A stretch of DNA of 64,000 bases, taken from Batillaria attramentaria (taxonomy: Eukaryota; Mollusca; Gastropoda; Batillariidae). Shown in pieces: positions 37,210 through 49,628 of this stretch. The notes under the pieces were generated by a model. That model was not told where the DNA came from. It did not search any database and was given only the letters and a program-made list of their open reading frames with translations. Position 1 is the first letter of the stretch. Each line of letters begins with the position of its first letter. Position numbers and translations under genes: made by a program. The stretch is taken from positions 62,001 to 126,000 of the forward strand of contig JACVVK020000375.1 in NCBI GenBank assembly GCA_018292915.2. Reading direction: 5' to 3'.

Positions 37210-40200
37210 AAGGAGAGAGAAGTGTCAGTCTTGTACTGTCACCAAAGTAAAACCGTAGAACGACGGCACGAACCGTCCAAGGCCCAAAACCCGACACTCC
37301 TGATGCGACCAGCCTTGTCTGCTAATTTTTCAGCACTGAAAACCATTTCAAGGGATGACCAGGGATGTGGCGAGGGTGGCTGCCGAAGGATCCCCGCAAG
37401 ACCTCGACCCAGTCTCCCTACCCTATCAACCCACTAGGGCGGGGAGGGGGAGGGGGCGGGGGCGAATTGTCTCGTTGACACGTTTACAGCACTGACAATC
37501 ATATCAGCGATCAGGGACGGGGGAAAGGGGGGGGGGGGTGAGTGACTTCATAGAACTTGACAGCCCCGACTCCCTCCCATCTCCCATTCCCCTCACCCAA
37601 ACATACAAATTAAAACTGCAATGATGCTCCCCCCCCCCCCCCCCTCCTCCTTTCTACTGTCACGACTGACTGGCACACCGGTCGTGTGCACTGATTACTT
37701 GGCCAGACGATGTCAAATCAATATTTGCATGGTGCCCGCGATACGTACTGCTAGGACCACAACAGCGCGTGCGCGCGCGCGTGCAAGAGAGAGATCAATG
37801 GGAGAAGAACATCTTCGAAAAATACGGCGTCCGATATTCATGATCACACTGCCCCAGCGGACCCCACCTCCACGCTACATGTACTTTGTATCCCCATCCA
37901 AGCTCAAGGAGGGGGTGAGGGGGGGGGGGACAGATGGTGGGCGGAGGGAGAGAGGAGAGGGTATGATTGAAAAACAGAAAACATATATATAGCTGTGTGG
38001 TTAATTCACGGCTCAGCAAGGTTCAGAAGCACGGTGCGTCACAGGCTTCAGCAGTAATGCCAATGGTCTGCGTTCAGCTTTCCAACACACAAACTGCCGC
38101 GGCACCCCCCCCCCCCAACACACACACCCACCCACCCATGTGTACACGTAACTTCAGAGAACTCTTCTTTTCTTTTCCATTTGAATTGAACAGGTGAACG
38201 GGATCTTAATACATGCAGATGAGAATTCTGCCCATCAAAAATAACCAGTCATCTCCATCCTTTGATGCTGACACAAGCCTGCCTCCACTATTTTCTTTGA
38301 TTTTTTTTTTAAATGCCACAAACACACACAGCTAGGGTCACACTCATCACCCAAAAATAATGGCTGGTTGCACTGAAAAAAAAAATTAACAAAATATCAA
38401 AAAAATAAAAATTGGCTGGTACTGACCGTCATTAAGAAAAGACAGGCGGAAGCTCTCCATGGCCATCTTGGGTGTAACAACGGTCTTGGTCGTTCTCCGA
38501 CGTACTGTGCCCGTCTCACTGGAATCAAGGTCCTGAAACATACAGAACACACTGTCCGTTGGTTTCTTCTTGTTGTGGATGAGGTGCAGGGGGATGTGGG
38601 GGGTAGAGGGAGATGTGGGGGGTAGAGGGGGATGTGGGGAGAGGAGGGGTTGTAGTGAAGCACTGGGTACTAAACTGCATACCAACATAAATTTCTGTGG
38701 CGTTTGTGTTTGAGGTTCAAGTAAAATTTTGTCCAACCCTGAAGTTCATTTCAAAGAAAAAACAAACTGCAAAGTCTGCAAACCTTAATCCTGAAGGGAT
38801 CTGAACCCATGACCCTTCAATCTTCCCCAGCCTAACACTCGGCCACCCTATCCCGACCCCAGGGTTCAGAAAGAGAGAAGGCCCCGGGCGCTGGTCGGAC
38901 AGCCTCAAGTGTGAGGGAAGACACAACGCATCTAGCAGGACAAGATAGCCAGACAGCAATCAACGCGGGCTTCTTCACCAGACCCACAAGGCCTCAAGTC
39001 GATAATGGACAACCGATCACATCAGCCTGTACACACCATCGTTAACCACATTTGTGAAATGTATGCAGCATCTGGCGCTTCACACCACTGCTCCCGACAC
39101 TAGGGCCGTCAGTCGAGTTTGTAGTGTACAAACCACGAGTTCCATTAGCGATGGGTTCTCTCCGATCAAGATGGTATCTCTGCGCTGGGAAAAGTCTCTA
39201 CACGCTCCAACCCATCTCACAGTCTCAGTGATGTCTCCGGTGTTGTTTTCCGAGACTGTTTCATTGTTGATGTGGTTCACACAGGGGCCCTGTCATGCAA
39301 TTTTAGGTTTGACCGCCCGCCACTGGCACTTTGCACGCCTCTGTTCTGTAGGCGGTCTATGGCATGACCATCGAGATTTTCCTTGTACATAACCACTTCT
39401 GATGTTCCTGGGCACAGGTTACGTTGTATCGGTAATGCTTGCCCCGACAAGCGGAGGTGTCTGCTCTGACACTGCCTCTCATCCCCAGGTGCCCCGTACT
39501 TCTGCTTCCCCGCCATGATCTTTTCCTGGACTTGTCCATCTCCCAGCAAATCAAAATACAGTGTATGCAAGTCATAATTCAACAACTGAGCCGGCCTTTC
39601 GCACCGTGATGCGTTGGATGTCATAATGTTGTGCAATAGGTGGGGGTGGGGTGGGGTGGGTGTTTGGGAGTTTAACGTCCTTTTCCACTACGTATGGGTG
39701 ATATCAAAGACGGGACAACGACAAAAAAGGCCAATACAAATATCTGGTCCCAGCTGGGAACTGAACTCACTACCCGAGCACTGAAAGTCCAACGCTCTAC
39801 CACTCGGCTATTCCGGCTCCCTGGGAGTGTGAGTGTATGTGTGTGATTCATGAGAGTGTCTATACCATTACAGATTCAGGTCAATGGCTAAACGCGTTTA
39901 CCACTCCCCATCATTATTACCGTGCATTCCAGCTGTCATCAGGCGTCTAAGCGATAACTGTTCATAACAATTAACAACAGCACATTTCAGAAACAGCACC
40001 TATACAACTGAACTTCACTAATACTAAACTGCAAGGGAGAAAGTGAGCGCAAAAATTCAACGGCTATATCTCATCCCTTCCACCAACCATGAGGAAAAAA
40101 AGAGACACCAAAACAACGCCTTTGTAAGTCAACACCTGTTGAATATCTTGTCCAAGAAAAAAAACAACAACAAAAGTCTGGATCCTTCCCCCTCCTCTAC

Positions 40201-43200
40201 AAACACTATCCTCCCTCCATCACTTCTCTGTCGGAGTCACATCTCTCAATGTGTATATATTTAGCTACCAGCTCTTCTTATCTCTGCTTCGGCGCCAAAG
40301 ACTGGATAAGAATGGAATGCTTCTATCCAACTTCACACTAAGGTTCCTTCCTCCTCCAGCACCTGTCTGGCGTTTATATGAAGTCATGTAACATAAACAT
40401 ACATACCCATCAGTTGATTACCTATGCTGTCAACACGCTTGAATCAAGGTCTCGCTATACAGGTCTACACAGTTCCTCTCAAACGAAATGCACTTAATCA
40501 CCTATCTCCAGGCACCGTCTGTACACACCACCTTTCATCGCACCTACTGAAGTTAGGCACACACACAACCAGAGAACTTGGAGCGTTCTCCGACACAACA
40601 CACAACATCCCAAACACATAAAGTATCTCCAGCCGCTGTAGTTTGGACAAGGACTGCCGTCATGGCTGCTAGTGCTACACGAACTCCTGTCTCCAAAACA
40701 CCTATCTCAGAGCCACTGTCTTTTAAAAGTGCACCTTTCTCATCACGGCAGTCGCACCTACACAAATGCACACCTACCTCTAGCCATTGCCCGTAAAAAA
40801 ACAAAAACAAAAACAAAAAACCCCAAAAACTGTCAGGTGTCTGCCAAAGCACCGTGACACGAATACCTACCAGGTATGCGTCTCCCAAACAAAGGAGAAC
40901 CAGATGATAAATACTGGTTGTGTACGAAACACAGCATGACGGCAGTACAGCCAGAAAGACGGAGAAACTCTGGACAGACTCCAAAATATTCACAACAGAT
41001 TGTTTGGGTTCACCCTTGACCTTGACGGCAGTCTCGTCTGTGACCTCTTCTTTGCTCTTTCTCATGAATGATTATAAACAAAACTCAATCAACCACTTCT
41101 ACACCGCAGTTACAGTTAGTTAGTTAGTTAGGGCTTAACGCCGCGCAAGCAACAAAGACTGTTTCGCAGCTAATCAAGGTCCTTCTTCCGCAGTTACAGA
41201 GACAAGTACATGTACGTCAAACACGACCTAAAAAGTATCTACTGGCATGGACTCCTAATGATACTCAATGGCACAAGTAAGCTCCGGCATAAGCAGTGTC
41301 TCCGACAGAACACATAACATCCCAAACACAAAAAGTATCTCCAGCCACTGTAGTTTGGACAAGGACTGCCGTCATGGCTGCTAGTGCTACACTAACTTAT
41401 CCAAAGAAAACGGAGAAAAATCTAGTTGTACATCACGTGACTCTTCTAACCACAGTGGCAGTAGACTGTTGAGTTTGTTTGTTTCTGTGTGTGTGCAAAA
41501 CACCGCACACAACGAGAACCAAACACTCACGGACACAAGGGTTATCCAAAGAAAACGGAGAAAAATCTAGTTGTACATCAAGTGACTCTTCTAACCACAG
41601 TGGCAGTAGACTGTTGAGTTTGTTTGTTTCTGTGTGTGTGCAAAACACCGCACACAACGAGAACCAAACACTCACGGACACAAGGGTTATCCAAAGAAAA
41701 CGGAGAAAAATCTAGTTATACATCAAGTGACTCCTCTAACCACGTTGGCAGTAGACCGTTGGTTTTGTTGTTGTTGTTGTTTTTTAATGCGTAAAACACC
41801 GCACACAACCAGCTGAAAGACCAAGTATGCTGCATGTACAACTGCGCTATGCCACTGAACCCAAACTAATAATCCATGAAAGCTGAATGGACTTTTCCTG
41901 GTATCACGGCTGTTGCTGGCCTCCGTGTGTAGAAGACACGACCTCAACATCTGTGCCTCAGGTCACGATGTCAGGCTCTTGGGCAGCAGCCATGCAGGCT
42001 GTTACCGGTACATAACACGTATTACACGTACACCGGCATTGTCGCGAAATCAGCTGTAACTTGATCGATTACCTCACGGTGTAGCTGACAAGTTGGTAAC
42101 AATACATTATACAAGGCCATAATCGTGTCTATACCTTTCACGTGCTGTACTGTAACGTTTGGTGTCCACACCCGAACTGGACGTGCGCGCCGGCTTTACC
42201 TGACCAGCGGTTTTTCCACCGGTCTGCATCAGTGCATGAAAAAGGAAAGAAGCGTCATGCCGCTAATGACACCAGCACCGAGTCGCTACATCTCGAACAA
42301 GTATCGAATGACTCATGCGTGTGTCAAATCAATAGACGTCCTTACAATAACCTATCGGGAAGACCAGACTGAAGCAGTGTACTAATTTGGAATATATGTC
42401 AACTTGACGCCAGCACCAAGAAACTGCTACAGCACTTATGTAAACAAAAATAAGGGCTGCATGTCGATATGACGACAGACCTATGATAAACATAGACCAT
42501 TCAGCATGTACGGCACAAATCAGTTTGTACAAACTCGTGTAAGTTAAAAGGAATTAGGCTGGCTAAAATGTGTTGGACGCATCAACAGAAGTCTGGTATT
42601 TCCACTAGACATCTTCATTCACTGTACATTTTTAATCAGAAGTGCAAATTTCACCAAAACTACTACTAAAATGAAAACGTCTGGACCTGAAATATCTTTT
42701 CCTAGAAGCAAATTTCATCAAAGACTAACCAGTGCAAACACTCACAGTCACCTAGAGAGACCCAAATTGTTTCTTTTTCACAATCAAAGCCACTGTGGCA
42801 CAAGCAGATCAACAACAATAAATGAATGGAAAATTCATTGGATCCGTGTGGATGTCCATCAGGCATCAGCCTTCTGCCTGACCGAGAAAATTAGCACAAG
42901 TCCGATTACATGCTCCGGAAAGTGGGGTGTAGGGCTAGGCCAGAGGTACAGGAAGAACCCAGGAAGGGATGTCTTGAAAGCTGAATGGTACCACTTATGC
43001 CTCAAGACGCTAGCCACATTTAGGCTGTTATCTCCACTTTCTGTCTGCACACAGCAGGAGGGCTGAGAGGAACAGATCTTCTGACTAGTTACATTTTAAG
43101 TTTCTGGTTTGGAATGAGTTTAAGATTTTTTTTTTCCTATCTAGAAAGTGGTATAAGAAACAAATTTTTTATGTAAGAGTTGATCAGGTGAATACATACA

Positions 43201-46200
43201 CAAAACAAAGTGCGAAACAAAGACCAGATATGTCCAGGATTTTCTGCAAACAAATAGTGCTGAACTCCATGTTTCTGGTCGCAGTACTGTCAAACTCTAA
43301 CCAGTGTAAAACCATTCATCTGGTTCGGCATAGCACCAATACTCCAATGCACCTCATCAGCCATTTATTCCTCCATGATTCCTATCCTATGTCATCAGCT
43401 ATTTATTCCTCCATGATTTCTATCCTATGTCATCAGCTATTTATTCCTTCACTACCCAGCCTCCGGGGGAACAGCGGGGAGGGGGGTTGGGGGGGGGGGT
43501 AATGATGCTGGGAGAGTAGCGCCCTCTTTGATGCCACTGATCGAGGACAAAGCGCATCAGATCTTGCTGCGTGTGACATTTCTGATAGCGCAAGAACCAT
43601 TGATTTTATCCATTCCCCGTTTCCAGTCAAGCCAGGCTGGGACCCAAATCAGGTCATCATATTGCTGGGAGGGGGAAACAAATTCAGAAATAGCTGAGCT
43701 TTGACGCAAACTGTTTCTATCTTCTTTTTTTCCTTATCTGTAACTATCTTGCTATCTTTCTTTCTTTCACTATTGTTGGGTTTTTAAAAATGTTTTTAAA
43801 TGCCTTTCTTTGGTTTTTGTTGTAGGGTTTTTTTTTTCTTTCTTTCTTTCTTTGTGGGGGGGGGGGGGGAGGAATTGGTTCCTCTATGCCCAAGTAGGGG
43901 CCAAAAGAAAATGAATTCTTTGAATCTTTGTTTTACTCGGAGGATACACCATGACCTCTCCCGTTATACAAATCACTGACCATGATTCAACCAGCTCATA
44001 GTACAGTACATGTAACATAACTGTGTCCAAGTTTCTGCACAACAAATGTTCTCCACATGTGTGAACAAAACACAAGAATGACGCAAATGGCACTTACACT
44101 GGTTACAGCGAAAACTACCCCCACTGAGAGCCTATGGACAAAAAAATTGGGACACTAAAAGAAATTTCTCCTTTTTTTTGGTCTGAACATGTACTGTTAT
44201 TATTATTGTTGTGGCTGATCTTTTCTTTTCAACACAAAGACGACTTGTCTGACATTAGTGCAGCACACCAGCATTCACATTTTTACAATGGGACGTCACA
44301 GGAAATGCAGAATCGCCAGAAAGAAAAAAGGAACAAACTTACCGGTACCCCCGTGCACCTGCAAACTCATATAATGATATTACGCTCGCTCAGTACAAGT
44401 ACAGTACATCAGCAGCTCCGTACGCATGAGTAACTCCATACATCAGTAGCTCCACATGCATCAGTAACTCCATACATCAGTAACCGTGCATCAGTTATCT
44501 CCATACATCACTAGCTCCGCGCAACGCACAGGTAACCCTAGACCCGGAAGCCGGCGTCACCTGGCATGCAGGTAATCAGCCCCACAGCTGTGCAGACCTT
44601 CCTTCATACAGTCAGGAAGACGGTACCGGCAGGGTTTTTTTGTTTAACACGGCAACGGCTTGCATGTACTGTGCGTACGTGCAGGCTCCTTGATCAACAA
44701 GCGAGTGTTTCAAAACGTTGCACTGACAACCAACACCGGCACTAACTCTGCTATCCCTTGATACCGGACAGGAGAAAAATAAAACAGATGATAAGTCTGG
44801 AGCAGTTTTTCACTCGTCTTCTGGTCGTAAATAGAATTTTCTGCCTCTAATGGTTACCGGTAGTTGCTGCAGTGCGAGTGCACTGCTGATGAAACTGTGA
44901 TAGAGAGAAGGGGGGAAAATAAGCCAAGAAAGAAAAAGAATAAATGTATTTCTAGCACACCTGAACTGACGAAGAACAAGATAAAAAGGACACTTCAGCT
45001 GGCCTTCTGCGGCGAGTGACATAACCGCCCACTGAAACAACACTACACACACATATACTGAGGGGTTTTACTGACCTTCAGTCTGAAATTCCCCGCCACG
45101 TGCCATTTTGCGAGAAAGCAGGAGAAGACATCAGATCCATAACGCCCGCACAGAGCCGGCAAACGCAACGGTCTCCTGAGAGTATAGCGCTCTCAGTGTG
45201 TCACACTGCTCGTCCAAGGCAAAAATTCCTTTTACTGCGATGCGCGACACAAATTTTCCTGCAAGATGGAGACCCCCCCAAAAAAACACTTCCTTTTCCA
45301 CCGCTTGAACAGGAGCTGTAGTTTGTTGAGAAAATCCGACTGGGTGGCGCTACTAGCCGCTAGGGGGGAGGGCGGCGAGAAAGAGGGAGAGAGAGGGAGA
45401 CTGAGAGAGAGAGGGAGAGAGACGTGTAGCGGCGTGGAGTGCCAACAGACGACTGATAGCAGCGGGGCCAGTACCGAGAGAACGGCGCATAGCAGGGACT
45501 CCTTATCCTCTGCACCCCCCCCCCCCCCCCCTAGCCTCTCTCAGAGCGGACTGAGTGCTAGAGACTGACATGGCAGAAGGGGCAGATGGCAGCTCCTCTC
45601 TCCACACCATGCCAGTCCCCGACAGAAAGAAATTTCCCTCTTATTACTGTCCCTCAGGGTATGTACACTGGACTGGCTCCATCAGTACCCGGAGGAACCA
45701 AGGTCTCCACGTACTGATGCAGATGTGCTGTCTCTGTCCCCGCCAGTCCCATGGGGATTTGTAAAAACTACGACACATCCGGTAATGGACGAAAAGCTAA
45801 AGCCTTGTTTTTGTGTTTGTTGTTGGGGTACGGGGTGGAAGTGTATATGTGACCACGAAATGAGTCGCTTTGCGCCTGACTTCATTTTGTTTAGCAGCCA
45901 AAAATAGGCAGATGAGGCTGGATTGGACGATTTTGAGATTTCATTTGATTTGGACTGTTTAACTATTTTTCTGTGATGAGCTTTAATACCTAAGCCAGAT
46001 TAAGTGTAGAAATACTTTATTCAGCCTGAAACAGGTTGCTAAGGAAAACTTCTATAACAGCAGTTTTCTCAAGTTTGTTCTCGTTTTCTGGTGAAATGTG
46101 ATCTGAGGGGATACCTGTTTAAGAACTACTGTATCTTTGCCAAAAGATCATAGTTAAGGAAAAATAATTATACCATTGGAAAGAGCATTTCTTCTACTTT

Positions 46201-46827
46201 GTGTTGATGCCAGTATCTCAGAATAGTCAAAACGTGACTTACGACTCATATCGTGGTGTACCGTCACATATATGGAAAGGTAATCACATGTCGCTAAGCT
46301 TGCCAGTAAGACATCAATTTTGTTACGCACTTATGGGCCCAGAAGTGGCAGTGTGCATTCCTCCTTGTGTGTGTGTGTGTGTGTGTTACATGGGTACAGA
46401 AGGTGTGCATAAATTATTCAGCCAGGTCTGTGGTCCAGAGTACCGACCATAACACAACTACTTATCACCTCTCTTTAACCGACTGTTGCCACCGCTCAGC
46501 TTCCCGATAGGGCAGTTCAAACAACTTGTGTGTCATTCCAAAGCCGCGAATTGACATTTTCAAAAGCAGTCTTTCATTTTCTGGTGCTGCATTATGGAAC
46601 TGCCTTCCAGCCCAAGTTAAACACGCATGCTCTGTCACAAATTTCAAACAGCTTTTCTTCAAATATCTTATGTCACACGATGTTTAATCTTTCCACAGTT
46701 TATTCTCGCCCATTCCTACATGTATTGACATAATTGGTATGTTCATCACGCTTTTTAAATGTTCCTGTCTTATATTAGAGTGTAGTTTTATTTCCTGTGG
46801 TTTATTGCTATTTTGCTTTTTTTCAGC

Positions 46828-46903
<76 letters not shown>

Positions 46904-47013
46904 ATTTTAATAATTTAGATAGATACTACTAGAAAGAGCAACGGCAGGTATGAAAATTGACTATTTCACATAACTACCTCTACCGTTGAAAAATAAAGTT
47001 TTCTTCTTCTTCT

Positions 47014-47094
<81 letters not shown>

Positions 47095-49432
47095 ACTGTC
47101 ACAGTATCACTTTCACCCAAAAGACTATAGTCTACTACTTCAATGAAGACATTGTTTACCACGCCTGGCCATAAAAGAATATCAACCAGCACATAAGTAG
47201 CTCTACTCCGCCAGAACTAAACCGCTCTCCTCTCGAGTCAGCAGAAGGATAAAAGCCACCAGAGAGAAAACCACATAGAAAGACACGGGGGGGGGGGGGG
47301 GGGGGGGGGGGGGGGAGGCCGGCCAGCCACAGATTTTACTTAAAATTTCGAGCGGTGACGTAAATGCCCAGACCTTGTTATTGCTATAGTAACAGCAGCG
47401 AGGCTTTTCTGAAGAAGACGGTTCCCGGGGAGAGAGGATTTGATGGCTGGGAGTGGGCATGAAGAGAGTTCAGCCAAGTGCCGGCAAGGTTACCGCTAAG
47501 AGTGTTTAGCACACAATGCCAGCAGCGGTTGGACACTGACGGTCTGCCTACTTTCTGGATGGTGATGACTGACACTCTCCCCAACATCCCCCCCCCCCCC
47601 GACCACCACCTCCTTTGCCACCCCAACCCTAATCTTCAGCGTCCACACTCTTCATCCTTACGCACCCACTCACGCCACCCCCCCCCCCCCCAAAAAAAAA
47701 AAAAAAATCTGTATGGACCCAGCTGTTGGATGCCTGGCTAGCAGCCTGCCTGTGTCAAAATGTCCCATGTATGGACAATTTCTTGTTCCTAATCACTTCA
47801 AGAACAATCTCAGAACACTTAGCTTGTGTTAATTCTGTAAGTCAACCGAAATGTACTAATATCCAGAGGCAGACACACGTAACACATCTATAATGCAAAC
47901 TGTAACTACTATGCGTAGATGATCACACACAAATGACACTGATCGTCAGATCTATGCGGACGAACACAAACTGATATGCATCTTCTTGCATTTGCATAGG
48001 ATGTCATTATAGGAGCCATACTTGCTTGTCTACAATACAGCACATCTTATTTCTTATTCAAACTGCCCACAGGGTTTCTACACTGCCACAATGCGAGAGA
48101 CAAAGAAACAAGCACATGAGCTGAATCATATGTACACAGGGTTGCACATTTAAGTCGGTCCCAGGACATTGACCTAAAAAAAATTTAAATGTCCTATTTT
48201 TCCCCACCTCAAGCGGACATTTGTCCTATTAAAATTTTTATTGCCACTAAGTGGCCAGGACACGGTGTCCTATCACTTTGCTGTTTCCAGGACACTTTGT
48301 CCTATAGAAGCTGTGGAAAATGTGCAACCCTGTGTATACAACCAGTATAATGTCCCATCCAAATTTCAAAGAGCAGCACACATACCCTGTGGCTGAAGGT
48401 TTGTACATTTGTACAAGGTGCTTCGGTCACAATGGTGGCATAAAAATATTCAAGTGTCTATGTGCAGTTGTGACCATGAATTCAAAAACTTGATCTGACA
48501 ATATCTTGTCCAAGAGTGCCACATAGCTCAGAAAAAGTTAATTTTCATCTGTAGGATACCATTCTATTTGCTTTCCCTTCTTTTTGTCTTTAGAGGAGGG
48601 GACGCTATTTACTGGAAAGTGAAGGCAAGTGTACTGACCATGTTGAAATGCAGCATGCTGTTCCCTGACCACGTGCCCTCATGGTCCATGTACTGCTGGT
48701 GGTCCCCATCATGGTCATACTGGTCCTCGTGGTCACTGTCCGCCTCCACCTCACTGTCCCGGTACTCATCCTCCTCCATCCTGACAAAAACCAACATTTG
48801 CACATGATCAATGTTCACACCTGACATATATATATAACACAGATGAAGACAAGTGATTGACAAATGCACAAATCTGTGGTCTATACCCCCCCCCCCCACA
48901 CACACACACACTTTTCTACAGACTAGGATTTAACAGAAGCTGTGCAAAGTGCAGACCCCCCCCCAAAAAAAAAAACAACAAAAACCAAAAAAAAAACACG
49001 GCAACAATAGTCAACCATACAACTATTTGAAAGAACTGTTTGATAGTTTGGGACATAACATCACAGGCTATAATCTGAGTCAGGGCAGGTCAGAGATGGT
49101 TTAAAAACCACCTATTGCATTGGTGGACGTAATCATCAGTTCCACACCGCATCTGCACAACACCCCACCAGCAACTTGACCCTGAAGGCGCTAATGATTT
49201 GTACAATAACAACAGTTCTTCCTCTCAAACCAGTAGTACATACACCTGTATGTACTTATACTGACGACATCCAACGTCAAGTACACACCCACTAGGGGAC
49301 CATGATTCATCATTAGTGTTTACCAGCTTTGTATAAACGTGTCCTGTAGGCTGTTGGACATACATGTACCCCTAAAACAACTGTTTCAACAAGTCCACAC
49401 AAACTGGTGAACTATGAAGCCCCTGTGCATAC

Positions 49433-49485
<53 letters not shown>

Positions 49486-49577
49486 GGGGTGGGGGGTTGG
49501 AGGAAGGGGGCCAAATGTGGTTCACTTTGGTAAAGAAAAGAGGGAAAGACTATGAGTAAAGAAATAATGACGAGGAA

Positions 49578-49628
<51 letters not shown>

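Larger units (their letters stand above)
38533..48638 (-). other. MRL gene intron 2 (10.1 kb)
   Basis: Largest intron. Contains SINE copies, a pair of 98-bp repeats and a 145-bp triplication (40587-41830), a 38-bp triplication, a CpG-rich possible internal promoter (44800-45600), a LINE tail (46514-47012), several G/C runs, an inverted microsatellite pair and the second 195-bp TIR element. No independent gene supported. Confidence 0.7.

Noticed and set aside
39756..39825. True tRNA genes at the tRNA-like blocks (39.7, 26.4, 38.8, 51.15 kb and others)
   Set aside because: A and B boxes are visible but acceptor stems do not close convincingly and each block continues into a non-tRNA body; SINE heads are the better reading.
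45569..45764. Plus-strand protein starting [10 protein letters not shown]
   Set aside because: No second exon or family resemblance; kept only as a promoter observation.
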